A stretch of DNA of 64,000 nucleotides from Bacillus altitudinis 41KF2b (GTDB lineage Bacteria > Bacillota > Bacilli > Bacillales > Bacillaceae): NCBI RefSeq assembly GCF_000691145.1, contig NZ_ASJC01000001.1, forward strand, positions 496,001 through 560,000. The letters run 5' to 3'. Both the position numbers and the translations under genes were made by a program. Positions 39,128-49,044 of the stretch are shown piece after piece. The notes below the pieces were generated by a model. That model made no database searches and was not told the origin of the DNA. It saw only the letters and a program-made list of their open reading frames with translations. Each line of letters opens with the position of its first letter. Positions within the stretch are counted from its first letter, which is position 1.

Positions 39128-40045
39128 ATGACAGATAAACAGCGTCTTGTCCACTTATTCATTGAATATTTGCAGATTGAAAAGAACTATTCAGCTTTAA
39201 CGATCTCAGGTTATACTGAGGCGATTGAAGAGTTTGTCAGATTTATGAACATTCAAGGAATAGACGGTTTTGAAGAGGTATCCTATCAAGATACGAGAAT
39301 TTATTTAACAGAAGCTTATGAAAAAGGCCTTACAAGAAGAACGATTAGTAAGAAAGTCTCTGCACTTCGCAGCTTTTATAAATTTTTATTAAGAGAACAG
39401 CTTGTGAAAGAAAATCCTTTTTTACTCGTTAGCTTACCAAAGCAGGATAAGCGAATTCCTTCATTTTTGTATGAAGAGGAACTAAAAGAGCTATTTACAG
39501 TTTCTGATGTAAATACACCGCTTGGTCAAAGAAATCAAGCCATTTTAGAACTTCTTTATGCAACAGGTATGAGGGTTAGTGAGTTATGTTCATTAAAAGA
39601 ATCTGATCTTGATTTATCGATGGATACAGTGCTTGTTCATGGGAAAGGCAGCAAACAGCGGTATGTACCTTTCGGCTCTTATGCACATGAAGCGCTCTCC
39701 ACATATTTAGAGGATGGAAGGCAGAAGCTGAAAGTGAAGGGAAAGGATCGTGCTGATTCACATGTGTTTTTGAATCAGCGCGGAGCTCCTCTTACAGATA
39801 GAGGCGTTCGATTCATTCTCACTGAATTAATGAAAAAGGCGTCTGGCACATTACATATCCATCCACACATGTTAAGGCACACCTTTGCTACGCATCTTTT
39901 AAACGAGGGAGCGGATTTAAGAAGTGTTCAAGAACTTCTCGGTCACTCAAATTTATCATCAACACAGGTGTACACGCATGTATCAAAAGATTCTTTAAGA
40001 AAAACGTACATGTCTCATCACCCAAGGGCTTTTAAACGATCCTAA
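39128..40045 (+). CDS. xerC: Tyrosine recombinase XerC (CodV)
   Basis: 305 residues. N-terminal core-binding domain (about 1-90) and C-terminal catalytic domain with Arg149 (ATGMRVSEL), the HGKGSKQR lysine turn, His247-x-x-Arg250, His273 (LLGHS) and the nucleophile Tyr282 (TQVYTH). It resolves chromosome dimers at dif. First gene of the codV-clpQ-clpY-codY operon; hslV follows after 14 bases. Confidence 0.94.
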   Translation: MTDKQRLVHLFIEYLQIEKNYSALTISGYTEAIEEFVRFMNIQGIDGFEEVSYQDTRIYLTEAYEKGLTRRTISKKVSALRSFYKFLLREQLVKENPFLLVSLPKQDKRIPSFLYEEELKELFTVSDVNTPLGQRNQAILELLYATGMRVSELCSLKESDLDLSMDTVLVHGKGSKQRYVPFGSYAHEALSTYLEDGRQKLKVKGKDRADSHVFLNQRGAPLTDRGVRFILTELMKKASGTLHIHPHMLRHTFATHLLNEGADLRSVQELLGHSNLSSTQVYTHVSKDSLRKTYMSHHPRAFKRS

Positions 40046-40059
40046 AAGGAGGTTTTTTC

Positions 40060-40605
40060 ATGTCATCATTTCATGCAACCACAATCTTTGCCGTTCAACA
40101 TAAAGGAAAAAGTGCGATGGCTGGAGACGGTCAAGTCACTTTTGGGCAGGCTGTCGTCATGAAACACACAGCAAAAAAAGTGCGCCGTCTTTTCGGAGGC
40201 AAAGTACTCGCAGGTTTTGCTGGTTCAGTTGCAGATGCATTTACACTCTTTGAGAAGTTTGAAACGAAGCTTGAAGAATACGGTGGTAACCTAAAACGAG
40301 CAGCTGTAGAACTGGCGAAAGAATGGCGGAGTGACAAGATGCTCAGACAGCTTGAGGCCATGCTTATCGTCATGAATAAAGAAAGCATCCTGCTCGTATC
40401 TGGAACAGGAGAGGTCATCGAGCCAGACGATGGCATTTTGGCTATCGGGTCAGGCGGCAACTACGCGCTTAGCGCCGGGAGAGCACTCAAAAAACATGCA
40501 GGTGACCATCTCTCAGCTCGAGAGATTGCAAAGGCGGCTCTTGAAACGGCCGGAGAAATCTGTGTCTACACGAACGATCAAATCACTTTAGAAGAGCTTG
40601 AATAG
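40060..40605 (+). CDS. hslV: HslV/ClpQ (CodW) peptidase with N-terminal serine
   Basis: 181 residues, proteasome beta-type fold ([46 protein letters not shown]). The start is [12 protein letters not shown]: removal of Met leaves a Ser, whereas most HslV proteins have an N-terminal Thr nucleophile after processing. This matches B. subtilis CodW, reported to be an N-terminal serine protease. Forms the two-tier protease with HslU. A strong AAAGGAGG precedes the ATG. Confidence 0.96.
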   Translation: MSSFHATTIFAVQHKGKSAMAGDGQVTFGQAVVMKHTAKKVRRLFGGKVLAGFAGSVADAFTLFEKFETKLEEYGGNLKRAAVELAKEWRSDKMLRQLEAMLIVMNKESILLVSGTGEVIEPDDGILAIGSGGNYALSAGRALKKHAGDHLSAREIAKAALETAGEICVYTNDQITLEELE

Positions 40606-40621
40606 AAAGGACATGAGACGT

Positions 40622-42022
40622 ATGGAGAAAAAGCCGTTCACCCCAAGAGAGATAGTTGAAAAGCTCGATCAGTACATTATTGGTCAGCTTGATGCGAAAA
40701 AAGCAGTGGCGGTGGCTTTAAGAAACCGTTACAGAAGAAGTCTTTTACATGATAAGCTAAAGGATGAAGTCGTTCCTAAAAACATCTTAATGATTGGTCC
40801 GACAGGTGTGGGGAAAACAGAAATTGCCCGCAGAATTGCAAGGATTTCTGGTGCACCTTTCATTAAAGTGGAAGCGACGAAGTTTACTGAAGTTGGATAT
40901 GTCGGACGTGACGTAGAATCAATGGTCAGAGATTTAGTGGAAACAGCAATCAGACTAGTCAAAGAAGAAAAAATGAAGGATGTTCAAGAAGAAGCGGAAA
41001 AACAAGCAAACAAACGGCTTGTTCATCTACTTGTTCCTGGAAAGAAAAAAAGTCAGTCTGTGAAAAATCCTTTTGAGATGCTGTTTGGTGGTTCTGATGC
41101 TGATGAAAGTGATCGAGATCACTCAAGTGAAGAAGTAGAGCTTGAGTCGACGAGAAAACGCATTGCGCACCAGCTGGCGATGGGTGAACTTGAAGACCAT
41201 TACGTCACGATTGAAGTTGAAGAGCAGCAGCCTTCCATGTTTGATATGCTTCAAGGCTCGGGTATGGAGCAAATGGGTATGAACATGCAGGATGCGCTTA
41301 GCAATCTCATGCCTAAAAAGAAAAAACGCAGAAAGCTGACCGTCAGAGAAGCGAGAAAAGCGTTAACTGCTGAGGAAGCTTCAAAACTGATTGATATGGA
41401 TGAAGTCGGTCAGGAAGCCGTGCAAAAAGCAGAGCAGCAAGGAATCATCTTTATCGATGAAATCGATAAAATTGCCAAAAGCGGTGGTGCATCGTCTGCA
41501 GATGTTTCTCGTGAAGGGGTTCAACGTGATATTTTACCGATTGTAGAAGGTTCCACTGTGATGACGAAGTATGGGGCTGTGAAAACAGATCATGTTCTAT
41601 TTGTAGCAGCAGGCGCTTTTCATATGGCAAAACCCTCGGATTTGATTCCAGAGCTTCAAGGGCGCTTCCCAATCCGTGTAGAATTAGATAAATTAAGTAT
41701 AGAAGACTTTGTGAAAATCTTAACGGAACCAGATAACGCGTTATTAAAGCAATATAAGGCTTTACTTGAAACAGAAGGTATATCTCTTGAATTTTCTGAC
41801 GATGCTATTCATAAGATTGCCGAAGTGGCTTATCATGTCAATCAGGAGACGGATAACATCGGTGCAAGAAGGCTTCACACCATACTTGAGAAGCTGCTAG
41901 AAGAGCTCTCATTTGAGGCGCCTGATATTACAATGGAAACAGTGACCATTACCCCTCAGTATGTAGAAGAGAAGCTAGGAAAGATTGCAAATAACAAAGA
42001 CTTAAGTCAATTTATACTTTAA
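40622..42022 (+). CDS. hslU: HslU/ClpY AAA+ unfoldase subunit
   Basis: 466 residues. Walker A GPTGVGKT (59-66), the pore motif [13 protein letters not shown], an I domain with a charged middle part (about 105-230), Walker [13 protein letters not shown], the sensor region RFPIRVEL, and the conserved C-terminal tail DLSQFIL that docks on HslV. It unfolds substrates and feeds them to HslV. Starts at 40622 ([10 protein letters not shown]) by family alignment; ATGs at 40598 and 40613 are in frame but too close to or before the ribosome-binding site. Confidence 0.96.
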   Translation: MEKKPFTPREIVEKLDQYIIGQLDAKKAVAVALRNRYRRSLLHDKLKDEVVPKNILMIGPTGVGKTEIARRIARISGAPFIKVEATKFTEVGYVGRDVESMVRDLVETAIRLVKEEKMKDVQEEAEKQANKRLVHLLVPGKKKSQSVKNPFEMLFGGSDADESDRDHSSEEVELESTRKRIAHQLAMGELEDHYVTIEVEEQQPSMFDMLQGSGMEQMGMNMQDALSNLMPKKKKRRKLTVREARKALTAEEASKLIDMDEVGQEAVQKAEQQGIIFIDEIDKIAKSGGASSADVSREGVQRDILPIVEGSTVMTKYGAVKTDHVLFVAAGAFHMAKPSDLIPELQGRFPIRVELDKLSIEDFVKILTEPDNALLKQYKALLETEGISLEFSDDAIHKIAEVAYHVNQETDNIGARRLHTILEKLLEELSFEAPDITMETVTITPQYVEEKLGKIANNKDLSQFIL

Positions 42023-42056
42023 CAAATGAATAAAGTAATCTAGGAGGATCATTATT

Positions 42057-42836
42057 ATGGCGTTACTACAAAAAACAAGGATTATTAACTCGATGCTGCA
42101 AGATGCAGCGGGGAAACCGGTTAATTTTAAAGAAATGGCAGAAACATTGAGAGATGTCATTGATTCAAACATTTTCGTATTAAGCAGAAGAGGGAAGCTT
42201 CTTGGCTACTCCATTAACCAGCAGATTGAAAATGCACGTATGAAAAAAATGCTGGAAGATCGTCAGTTCCCTGAAGAATATACAAAAAGCTTATTCAATG
42301 TCCCTGAAACATCTTCAAACCTTGACATCAACAGTGAGTACACAGCTTTCCCGATTGAGAACCGTGATTTATTCCAATCAGGTTTGACAACGATTGTGCC
42401 AATCATCGGAGGCGGGGACCGCTTAGGGACGTTAATCCTTTCTCGTTTGCAAGATACATTCACAGATGATGATTTAATTCTTGCTGAATACGGCGCAACA
42501 GTTGTTGGAATGGAGATTCTTCGCGAGAAAGCGGAAGAAATTGAAGAAGAAGCAAGAAGTAAAGCGGTTGTTCAAATGGCGATCAGCTCTCTTTCATACA
42601 GTGAACTTGAAGCGATTGAACATATCTTTGAAGAACTTGATGGAAACGAAGGGCTGCTTGTGGCAAGTAAGATTGCTGACCGTGTAGGAATCACTCGTTC
42701 AGTGATCGTAAACGCACTTCGTAAATTAGAAAGTGCAGGCGTTATTGAATCTCGTTCTCTTGGAATGAAGGGAACATACATTAAAGTATTAAACAACAAA
42801 TTTTTAATTGAACTTGAAAATTTAAAATCTCACTAA
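42057..42836 (+). CDS. codY: GTP- and branched-chain amino acid-sensing global regulator CodY
   Basis: 259 residues. N-terminal GAF domain binding isoleucine/valine/leucine, linker, and C-terminal winged helix with the recognition helix in [20 protein letters not shown] (about 200-222). It represses stationary-phase, amino acid uptake and motility genes while GTP and branched-chain amino acids are high. AGGAGGATC precedes the ATG. Ends with a strong terminator that separates it from fla/che, a reported CodY target in B. subtilis. Confidence 0.97.
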   Translation: MALLQKTRIINSMLQDAAGKPVNFKEMAETLRDVIDSNIFVLSRRGKLLGYSINQQIENARMKKMLEDRQFPEEYTKSLFNVPETSSNLDINSEYTAFPIENRDLFQSGLTTIVPIIGGGDRLGTLILSRLQDTFTDDDLILAEYGATVVGMEILREKAEEIEEEARSKAVVQMAISSLSYSELEAIEHIFEELDGNEGLLVASKIADRVGITRSVIVNALRKLESAGVIESRSLGMKGTYIKVLNNKFLIELENLKSH

Positions 42837-42840
42837 TCAA

Positions 42841-42884
42841 AAAACCCTTTTCGGCCGAAATAAACGCTGAAAAGGGTTTTTTTG
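42841..42884 (+). terminator. Rho-independent terminator after codY
   Basis: A perfect 12-bp stem (42841-42852 with 42869-42880) followed by a seven-T run. Confidence 0.9.
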
Positions 42885-43124
42885 TATAAAAAAAGAGGAT
42901 TTGTCCGAAAAATGACACTCTTTTTTCCAAGAAACCCCTTACAATTCTGTAGTGCTTTGAATCTAGGTCTTTATACCTATTCGTAAAATAGATATATATT
43001 ACGAGTTTTTTTTACAATTACATCATAGACTTTAATCCTATTATTTCTTACAATGAACATATGGTTTTACAAATCTCGACATGATTAAATGGAATGAAAT
43101 ACATATGATTGGAGGTATATGGTT
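42885..43124. other. A/T-rich intergenic control region upstream of fla/che
   Basis: 240 bases between the codY terminator and flgB. It must contain the fla/che start signals, but I find no convincing sigma-A pair (TTTACA at 43011 and 43066, and TAAAAT at 42984 lack partners at proper spacing) and no sigma-D TAAA-N15-GCCGATAT. Long A/T tracts (42984-43016) could bind regulators such as DegU/SwrA or CodY, as known for B. subtilis, but no box is recognised. Confidence 0.5.
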
Positions 43125-43514
43125 TTGGATATATTTTCTGGAACGATAAGCAACCTTGAGAATGCCTTGGGCAGAGCGAATGTTAAGCAAAAAGTCATAA
43201 GCAATAATATCGCGAATATAGACACACCGAACTACAAGTCTAAAAAAGTTGCATTCCACGACATGCTAAATGATGCGTCAATCAAATTAGATGCTAAAAA
43301 AACATACCAAGGTCACATTGATTTTTCTAAAACAGGGTCTAATTATTCAGTTGTTTCGAGTAACCGTACTTCTTATCAAGAAAACGGAAATAATGTCGAT
43401 ATTGATCAAGAGATGAGTGAACTCGCTAAAAACCAAATTCAGTATAATGCGTTGGTTGAAAGAATGAGCGGAAAGTTCAATTCTCTTAAAACAGTTTTGA
43501 CAGGAGGTAAGTGA
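43125..43514 (+). CDS. flgB: Flagellar proximal rod protein FlgB
   Basis: 129 residues. The rod-protein motif SNNIANIDTPNYKSKKVAF lies near the N terminus and an amphipathic C-terminal helix (MSELAKNQIQYNALVERM) follows, both typical of axial proteins. I chose the TTG at 43125 (MDIFSGTI), 9 bases after GGAGG, which matches B. subtilis FlgB in length; an in-frame ATG at 43119 is only 3 bases from the Shine-Dalgarno sequence. First gene of fla/che. Overlaps flgC by one base. Confidence 0.92.
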   Translation: MDIFSGTISNLENALGRANVKQKVISNNIANIDTPNYKSKKVAFHDMLNDASIKLDAKKTYQGHIDFSKTGSNYSVVSSNRTSYQENGNNVDIDQEMSELAKNQIQYNALVERMSGKFNSLKTVLTGGK

Positions 43515-43966
43515 TGTCGATTTTTTCAGGCGTTAACGCTTCGGCCTCAGCATTAACAGCACAGAGGCTCAGAATGGACGTTGTATCCTCTAACCTTGCG
43601 AATATGGATACAACAAGAGCTAAACAGGTTGATGGCGAGTGGGAGCCTTATAGACGCAAGCTCGTCACATTACAGCCGTCAGGTGAATCATTTTCATCTA
43701 TATTGAACTCAAGCATGAATTCGAGCGGCAAATTAGGAAACGGCGTCAAAGTAACGAAAATTACTGAAGACGAAACTCCATTCAACCTTCAATATGATCC
43801 TACAAATCCCGATGCCAATGAAAATGGATATGTTCAAACACCAAACGTTGATCCATTAAAGGAAATGGTTGATCTCATCAGCAGCTCAAGATCATATGAA
43901 GCAAACGTGACTGCGCTGAATGCGAATAAAAGCATGCTGATGAAAGCTTTAGAAATAGGAAAGTAA
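43514..43966 (+). CDS. flgC: Flagellar proximal rod protein FlgC
   Basis: 150 residues, starting MSIFSGVNASASALTAQRLR, with the SSNLANMDTTRA rod motif and the C-terminal MVDLISSSRSYEANVTALNA helix. Forms the proximal rod with FlgB, FlgF-type proteins and FliE. ATG at 43514 follows AGGAGG by 6 bases and shares a base with the flgB stop. Confidence 0.95.
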   Translation: MSIFSGVNASASALTAQRLRMDVVSSNLANMDTTRAKQVDGEWEPYRRKLVTLQPSGESFSSILNSSMNSSGKLGNGVKVTKITEDETPFNLQYDPTNPDANENGYVQTPNVDPLKEMVDLISSSRSYEANVTALNANKSMLMKALEIGK

Positions 43967-43977
43967 GGTGAAAAGAA

Positions 43978-44295
43978 TTGGTTAACGCAATATCTCCTTT
44001 CCAGCTTCAAACCGCTCAGCAAGCAAGTGAATTGACGAATGCATTGTCTGTGCAGGCGGCTGCACCTAAAAGTCAAACGAATTTCTCTGATGTGCTGAAG
44101 AATTCCATTGAGGCATTAAATCAATCACAGCTGAAATCAGACCAGTATACGAATGCTCTCGCACAAGGGAAAGATGTCAATCTCGATGAAGTCATGATTG
44201 CTTCACAAAAAGCGAGTGTGACACTCACAGCTGCAACCGAGTTTCGGAATAAAGCAGTCGAAGCGTACCAAGAGATTATGAGAATGCAGATGTAG
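43978..44295 (+). CDS. fliE: Flagellar hook-basal body protein FliE
   Basis: 105 residues with a TTG start (MVNAISPFQLQ). The conserved C-terminal part, QGKDVNLDEVMIASQKASVT and FRNKAVEAYQEIMRMQM, joins the MS ring to the rod. AAGGTGAAAAG lies 7 to 8 bases upstream. A 50-base gap follows before fliF. Confidence 0.94.
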   Translation: MVNAISPFQLQTAQQASELTNALSVQAAAPKSQTNFSDVLKNSIEALNQSQLKSDQYTNALAQGKDVNLDEVMIASQKASVTLTAATEFRNKAVEAYQEIMRMQM

Positions 44296-44345
44296 GAGGT
44301 GCTGGTGGACAAAAAATAGACTGAATGGAATGACCGGGGGTTAAG

Positions 44346-45938
44346 ATGAATCGTACTTTAATGCAATTAAGAACAAAAACAGTTGAGTTTTGGCGAAATC
44401 GATCAAAATTACAAAAAATACTCATGATTGGCGGCGTAGCTGCCCTAGCAATCATTATTACGGTTGTTAGCATCTTTGCTTCTTCTGAAAAAATGGTTCC
44501 GTTGTTTAGAGATTTGTCCGAGGCAGAAGCAGGACAAATCAAACAGGAACTGGATGGCAAAAACGTTAAATCGGAACTTGCAAATAACGGAACGACGATT
44601 TTAGTTCCAGAAAAGCAAGCGGACACTTTAAAAGTAACACTTGCATCAGAAGGACTTCCTAAAACGGGGAATATTGACTATTCCTTCTTTGCGAACAATT
44701 CCGGCTTCGGTTTAACAGATAATGAATTTGATGTTCTGAAAGTAGACGCAACTCAGACAGAACTATCCAATCTGATCAACACGATTGATGGGATTAAAGA
44801 TTCAAAGGTTATGATTAACCTGCCAAAAGATTCCGTTTTTGTTGGAGAAGAGCAAAGTAATGCATCAGCATCAATTGTGCTGCAAGTTCAACCAGGCTAC
44901 ACGCTTACTCAGCAACAAGTAAAAGGCCTTTATCATCTTATTTCAAAAAGTGTGCCGAATTTAAAAACAGAAAACATTGTCATTATGGACCAAGATTCCA
45001 ACTACTATGACTTAAACAGCAGCTCAGATTCCTATGCAAGTGGAATGGATGCACAGCAGCAGAAAAAAGAGGAGATTGAAAAGAATCTTCAACGAAAAAT
45101 TCAACAGCTGCTTGGAACGATGATGGGTCAAGAGAAAGTTGCCGTATCGGTCACTACAGACATTGATTTTACTGAAGAAAAAAGAAAAGAAGATCTTGTC
45201 GAACCAGTTGATCAAGAAAACATGCAAGGAATTGCTGTCAGCGCTGAAAAGATTGCTGAAACTTATTCAGGTAATGGCGCAGCAGCTGGAGGCACCGCTG
45301 GAACAGGTGACGATGATGTCACAAATTATCAAGGTGCCGATGGAACGAATGGAAGCGGAGATTACGAAAAGAGCGAAGATCGTATCAATTATGAAGTCAA
45401 CCGCATTCATAAAGATATCAAAGAAAGTCCTTATAAAATCAGAGACGTTGGCATTCAGGCACTGGTTGAACCGCCTACTGCAAACGATCCGAACTCATTA
45501 ACTGCTGAAAGGCAGGATGATATCAAAAAAATTCTTTCAACCATCATCAGTACATCGATTGATAAAGAATACACAAACGGTCAAGCGCTCACTCAAGCTG
45601 ACTTAGATAACAAAATCGTTTTATCTGTATCAAAATTAGACGGTAAACAGCAAACGGCAGCAGAAAACCCTTCAAACAATATTCCGATTTGGGTTTATAT
45701 TGTTGGCGGTGTGCTACTACTTGCCATTATCGCTCTCATTATCCTTCTCGTACGTAAGCGAAGAAAAGATGAGGAAGAAGAGTTTGAGTTTGATGAACGT
45801 ACACCAATTCATGTTCCTGATATCGATACTGAGCCAGAAACAGAAGAAATGGTGAGAAAAAATCAGCTTGAAAAAATGGCAAAAGATAAACCAGAAGACT
45901 TTGCTAAATTGCTACGCAGCTGGCTGTCCGAGGATTAG
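44346..45938 (+). CDS. fliF: Flagellar MS-ring protein FliF
   Basis: 530 residues. Two membrane helices (about 25-45 and 448-470) flank a large periplasm-side region with YscJ-type ring-building motifs, then a cytoplasmic tail that binds FliG (MVRKNQLEKMAKDKPEDFAKLLRSWLSED). A low-complexity Gly/Ala/Asp loop (about 312-335) sits in the outer domain. CGGGGG precedes the ATG at 44346. Confidence 0.96.
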   Translation: MNRTLMQLRTKTVEFWRNRSKLQKILMIGGVAALAIIITVVSIFASSEKMVPLFRDLSEAEAGQIKQELDGKNVKSELANNGTTILVPEKQADTLKVTLASEGLPKTGNIDYSFFANNSGFGLTDNEFDVLKVDATQTELSNLINTIDGIKDSKVMINLPKDSVFVGEEQSNASASIVLQVQPGYTLTQQQVKGLYHLISKSVPNLKTENIVIMDQDSNYYDLNSSSDSYASGMDAQQQKKEEIEKNLQRKIQQLLGTMMGQEKVAVSVTTDIDFTEEKRKEDLVEPVDQENMQGIAVSAEKIAETYSGNGAAAGGTAGTGDDDVTNYQGADGTNGSGDYEKSEDRINYEVNRIHKDIKESPYKIRDVGIQALVEPPTANDPNSLTAERQDDIKKILSTIISTSIDKEYTNGQALTQADLDNKIVLSVSKLDGKQQTAAENPSNNIPIWVYIVGGVLLLAIIALIILLVRKRRKDEEEEFEFDERTPIHVPDIDTEPETEEMVRKNQLEKMAKDKPEDFAKLLRSWLSED

Positions 45939-45949
45939 GAGGAATACAC

Positions 45950-46966
45950 ATGTCGAGAAAAGATCCAAATCGACTAACAGGCAGACAAAAAGCAGCAATC
46001 CTAATGATTTCCTTAGGGCTAGACGTGTCAGCATCTGTATACAAACATCTGTCTGAAGACGAAATAGAAAAATTAACATTAGAAATTTCAAATGTAAGAA
46101 GTGTAGATACTGCTAAAAAAGATGAGATCATTGAAGAATTTCACAGCATTGCCATCGCGCAGGACTACATATCACAAGGCGGCCTTATGTACGCAAGACA
46201 AGTGCTTGAAAAAGCGCTTGGTGAGGACAAAGCGGACAGCATCTTAAATCGCTTAACATCCTCACTTCAAGTGAAACCATTTGATTTTGCTAGAAAGGCT
46301 GACCCAGAGCAAATTTTAAACTTTATCCAGCATGAGCATCCACAAACCATTGCGCTCATTCTTTCCTACCTAGATCCAGTACAGGCTGGACAGATTTTAT
46401 CTGAGTTAGGCGAGGAAGTACAAACTGAGGTTGCAAGAAGAATTGCTTTAATGGACCGCACATCTCCAGAGATCATCAATGAGGTGGAACGTATTCTTGA
46501 ACAAAAGCTCTCTTCAACCTTTACGCAAGATTATACCCAAACGGGCGGAGTCGAAGCGGTAGTCGAAGTCCTGAATGGTGTAGACCGTGCAACGGAGAAA
46601 ACCATTTTAGATACACTAGAAATTCAAGATCCTGAGCTTGCTGATGAAATTAAGAAACGTATGTTTGTCTTTGAAGACATTGTCACTCTTGATAGCAGAG
46701 CCATTCAGCGCGTGATTCGAGATGTTGAAAATGACGATTTACTACTTGCACTCAAAGTGGCAAGCGAAGAAGTCAAAGAAATTGTCTTCCGCAACATGTC
46801 GCAGCGTATGGTCGAAACGTTCAAAGAAGAAATGGAGTTTATGGGACCTGTCCGGCTTAGAGATGTCGAGGAAGCACAGACTCGTATTGTCAGCATCGTA
46901 AGACGACTTGAAGAGGCTGGAGAAATCGTCATAGCTCGAGGTGGAGGAGACGATATCATTGTCTAG
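45950..46966 (+). CDS. fliG: Flagellar motor switch protein FliG
   Basis: 338 residues. Start MSRKDPNRLTGRQKAAILMI; the middle-domain EHPQ motif (FIQHEHPQTIALILSYLD) and the C-terminal charged helix (FVFEDIVTLDSRAIQRVIRD) that contacts MotA are present. It transmits torque and sets rotation direction. AGGAGGAATAC ribosome-binding site. Overlaps fliH by 8 bases. Confidence 0.96.
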   Translation: MSRKDPNRLTGRQKAAILMISLGLDVSASVYKHLSEDEIEKLTLEISNVRSVDTAKKDEIIEEFHSIAIAQDYISQGGLMYARQVLEKALGEDKADSILNRLTSSLQVKPFDFARKADPEQILNFIQHEHPQTIALILSYLDPVQAGQILSELGEEVQTEVARRIALMDRTSPEIINEVERILEQKLSSTFTQDYTQTGGVEAVVEVLNGVDRATEKTILDTLEIQDPELADEIKKRMFVFEDIVTLDSRAIQRVIRDVENDDLLLALKVASEEVKEIVFRNMSQRMVETFKEEMEFMGPVRLRDVEEAQTRIVSIVRRLEEAGEIVIARGGGDDIIV

Positions 46967-47723
46967 GATTATCAAACATGAAACATCTGTTATTCCTGAA
47001 CAAGGCCGTCAAACCATTCCCTTGCAGCAAGTGGAATTCAAAAGAGAACATCACGAAGAAGAGCTTGTCAACGAAACAGAAGCATCTCAACTTGTATTAA
47101 GTGATGCACAAGATGAAGCAAGCCGTATTTTAGAACAAGCAAATCGTGAGCTGGAACAAACAATGGCTGAAATCAATCAGCGGCGAGCTGATTTTGAAGC
47201 AGAAAGAGTACAGCTCATTGAAGAAGCGAAACAAACAGGATATCAAGATGGTTTTCAAAAGGGCGAAGCAGATGCGACTTTACAGTATCAATCGATTCTT
47301 GATCAAGCGAATGACATTGTCAGCCTTGCAAAGCAGGACTATGAAGCAAAAATTGAAAGCTCTGCTGAAGAAATTGTCGAACTTGCCTTTGAGCTCGCTA
47401 AACGAGTATGGAATGCAGCTGAGGACACAAAAGAACAATTTTTAACGCTAGTCAAGCAGGTCATTTCAGAAGTGAAAGAATATGACGATATTTCCATCTA
47501 TGTCGACCCTGCACATTACGAACATGTGATGGAATATAAAGATGAATTAAATAGAATCCTTCAAAAGAATACACATCTTGCCATTTACTCGGATGAAAAA
47601 GCACCAAAAGGTACTTGTTACGTCGAAACAAGCTTTGGAAAAGTGGAAGCGAGTGTTGATACCCAAATGAATCAGTTAAAAGAAAAGTTATTAGAAGTCA
47701 TTGATTCAGGTGATCACAAATGA
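46959..47723 (+). CDS. fliH: Flagellar export ATPase regulator FliH
   Basis: 254 residues. Long helical, Glu/Gln-rich central part (about 40-130), then a conserved C-terminal domain (LAFELAKRVWN to KEKLLEVID) that binds FliI. I chose the TTG at 46959 (MSRIIKHE), 9 bases after GGAGGAG; a GTG at 46941 is in frame but overlaps that site. Overlaps fliI by 4 bases. Confidence 0.88.
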   Translation: MSRIIKHETSVIPEQGRQTIPLQQVEFKREHHEEELVNETEASQLVLSDAQDEASRILEQANRELEQTMAEINQRRADFEAERVQLIEEAKQTGYQDGFQKGEADATLQYQSILDQANDIVSLAKQDYEAKIESSAEEIVELAFELAKRVWNAAEDTKEQFLTLVKQVISEVKEYDDISIYVDPAHYEHVMEYKDELNRILQKNTHLAIYSDEKAPKGTCYVETSFGKVEASVDTQMNQLKEKLLEVIDSGDHK

Positions 47724-49036
47724 ACATAGATGTGCTAAAAGAAACGATTGAAACCGCCGATCCTTATAAACGTTTTGGTAAAGTCAATCGAGTTGTTGGA
47801 CTGATGATCGAGTCGAAGGGGCCAGAAAGCTCAATCGGTGATGTATGTCTGATTCACAAAAAAGGGAGTAAGAATCATCCGATCAAAGCAGAAGTCGTTG
47901 GTTTTAAAGATGAAAACATTCTGCTCATGCCCTATGTAGAAGCCTCTAACATCTCACCAGGCAGTCTTGTTGAAGCAACAGGTGAGTCGTTAAAGGTCAA
48001 AGTAGGAACTGGTTTAATCGGGCAGGTTGTTGATGCCTTCGGTGATCCACTGGATGGCAGCATGCTTCCTAAAGGACTTGCACCTGTCTCAACAGAACAA
48101 TCTCCTCCAAACCCGATGGACAGACCGCCTATTCGTGAAAAAATGGGCGTTGGTGTCAGAGTGATCGACAGCTTACTCACAGTCGGCACTGGTCAAAGAA
48201 TTGGCATATTCGCAGGAAGCGGTGTTGGTAAAAGTACCTTGATGGGGATGATTGCCAAACAGACAGAAGCGGATCTCAATGTCATTGCACTTGTTGGAGA
48301 GCGTGGACGTGAAGTTCGCGAGTTTATCGAAAAAGATTTAGGAGCTGAAGGACTGAAGCGTTCGATTGTTGTTGTCGCAACTTCAGATCAGCCCGCACTG
48401 ACAAGATTAAAAGCAGCCTATACTGCAACAGCTATTGCCGAATATTTCAGAGACAGAGGCAAAAATGTCATGTTTATGATGGATTCTGTCACAAGGGTCG
48501 CCATGGCACAGCGGGAAATAGGACTTGCAACCGGTGAACCGCCAACAACAAAAGGATATACGCCTTCAGTGTTCGCTATACTGCCAAAATTGCTAGAACG
48601 AACTGGTACAAATCAACTTGGTTCCATCACAGCGTTTTACACAGTGCTTGTTGATGGTGACGATATGAATGAGCCGATCGCTGATACAGTGCGGGGGATT
48701 TTAGATGGCCACATAGTACTTGATCGTGCATTGGCCAACAAAGGACAGTTTCCAGCTGTCAATATTCTGAAAAGTATCAGTCGTGTCATGAGTAATATCG
48801 CAAGTCATGATCACAAGGAAGCGGCTAACCGGTTCCGCCAGCTTTTATCCACATATCAAAACGCTGAAGACCTCATTAACATTGGAGCATATAAAAAAGG
48901 CTCCTCTAAAGATATTGATGAGGCCATGCAAGCTTACCCACAACTAATTTCATTTTTGAAGCAGGACGTTGAAGAGGCTGTATCGATTGAAGACAGCGTG
49001 AGGATATTGCTCAGTTTGATGAATAGAGAGGATTGA
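47720..49036 (+). CDS. fliI: Flagellum-specific export ATPase FliI
   Basis: 438 residues, F1-ATPase beta-like. Walker A GSGVGKST (166-173, Lys171), VGERGREVREF, Walker B-containing MFMMDSVTRVAMAQREI and the EPPTTKGYTPSVF segment. Energises loading of rod, hook and filament proteins into the export gate. ATG overlaps the fliH stop (ATGA). Confidence 0.97.
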   Translation: MNIDVLKETIETADPYKRFGKVNRVVGLMIESKGPESSIGDVCLIHKKGSKNHPIKAEVVGFKDENILLMPYVEASNISPGSLVEATGESLKVKVGTGLIGQVVDAFGDPLDGSMLPKGLAPVSTEQSPPNPMDRPPIREKMGVGVRVIDSLLTVGTGQRIGIFAGSGVGKSTLMGMIAKQTEADLNVIALVGERGREVREFIEKDLGAEGLKRSIVVVATSDQPALTRLKAAYTATAIAEYFRDRGKNVMFMMDSVTRVAMAQREIGLATGEPPTTKGYTPSVFAILPKLLERTGTNQLGSITAFYTVLVDGDDMNEPIADTVRGILDGHIVLDRALANKGQFPAVNILKSISRVMSNIASHDHKEAANRFRQLLSTYQNAEDLINIGAYKKGSSKDIDEAMQAYPQLISFLKQDVEEAVSIEDSVRILLSLMNRED

Positions 49037-49044
49037 CAAAAACA

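Noticed and set aside
42885-43124. Sigma-D promoter ahead of flgB
   Set aside because: Looked for TAAA-N15-GCCGATAT on the plus strand. TAAA occurs, but no -10-like element follows at the right spacing.
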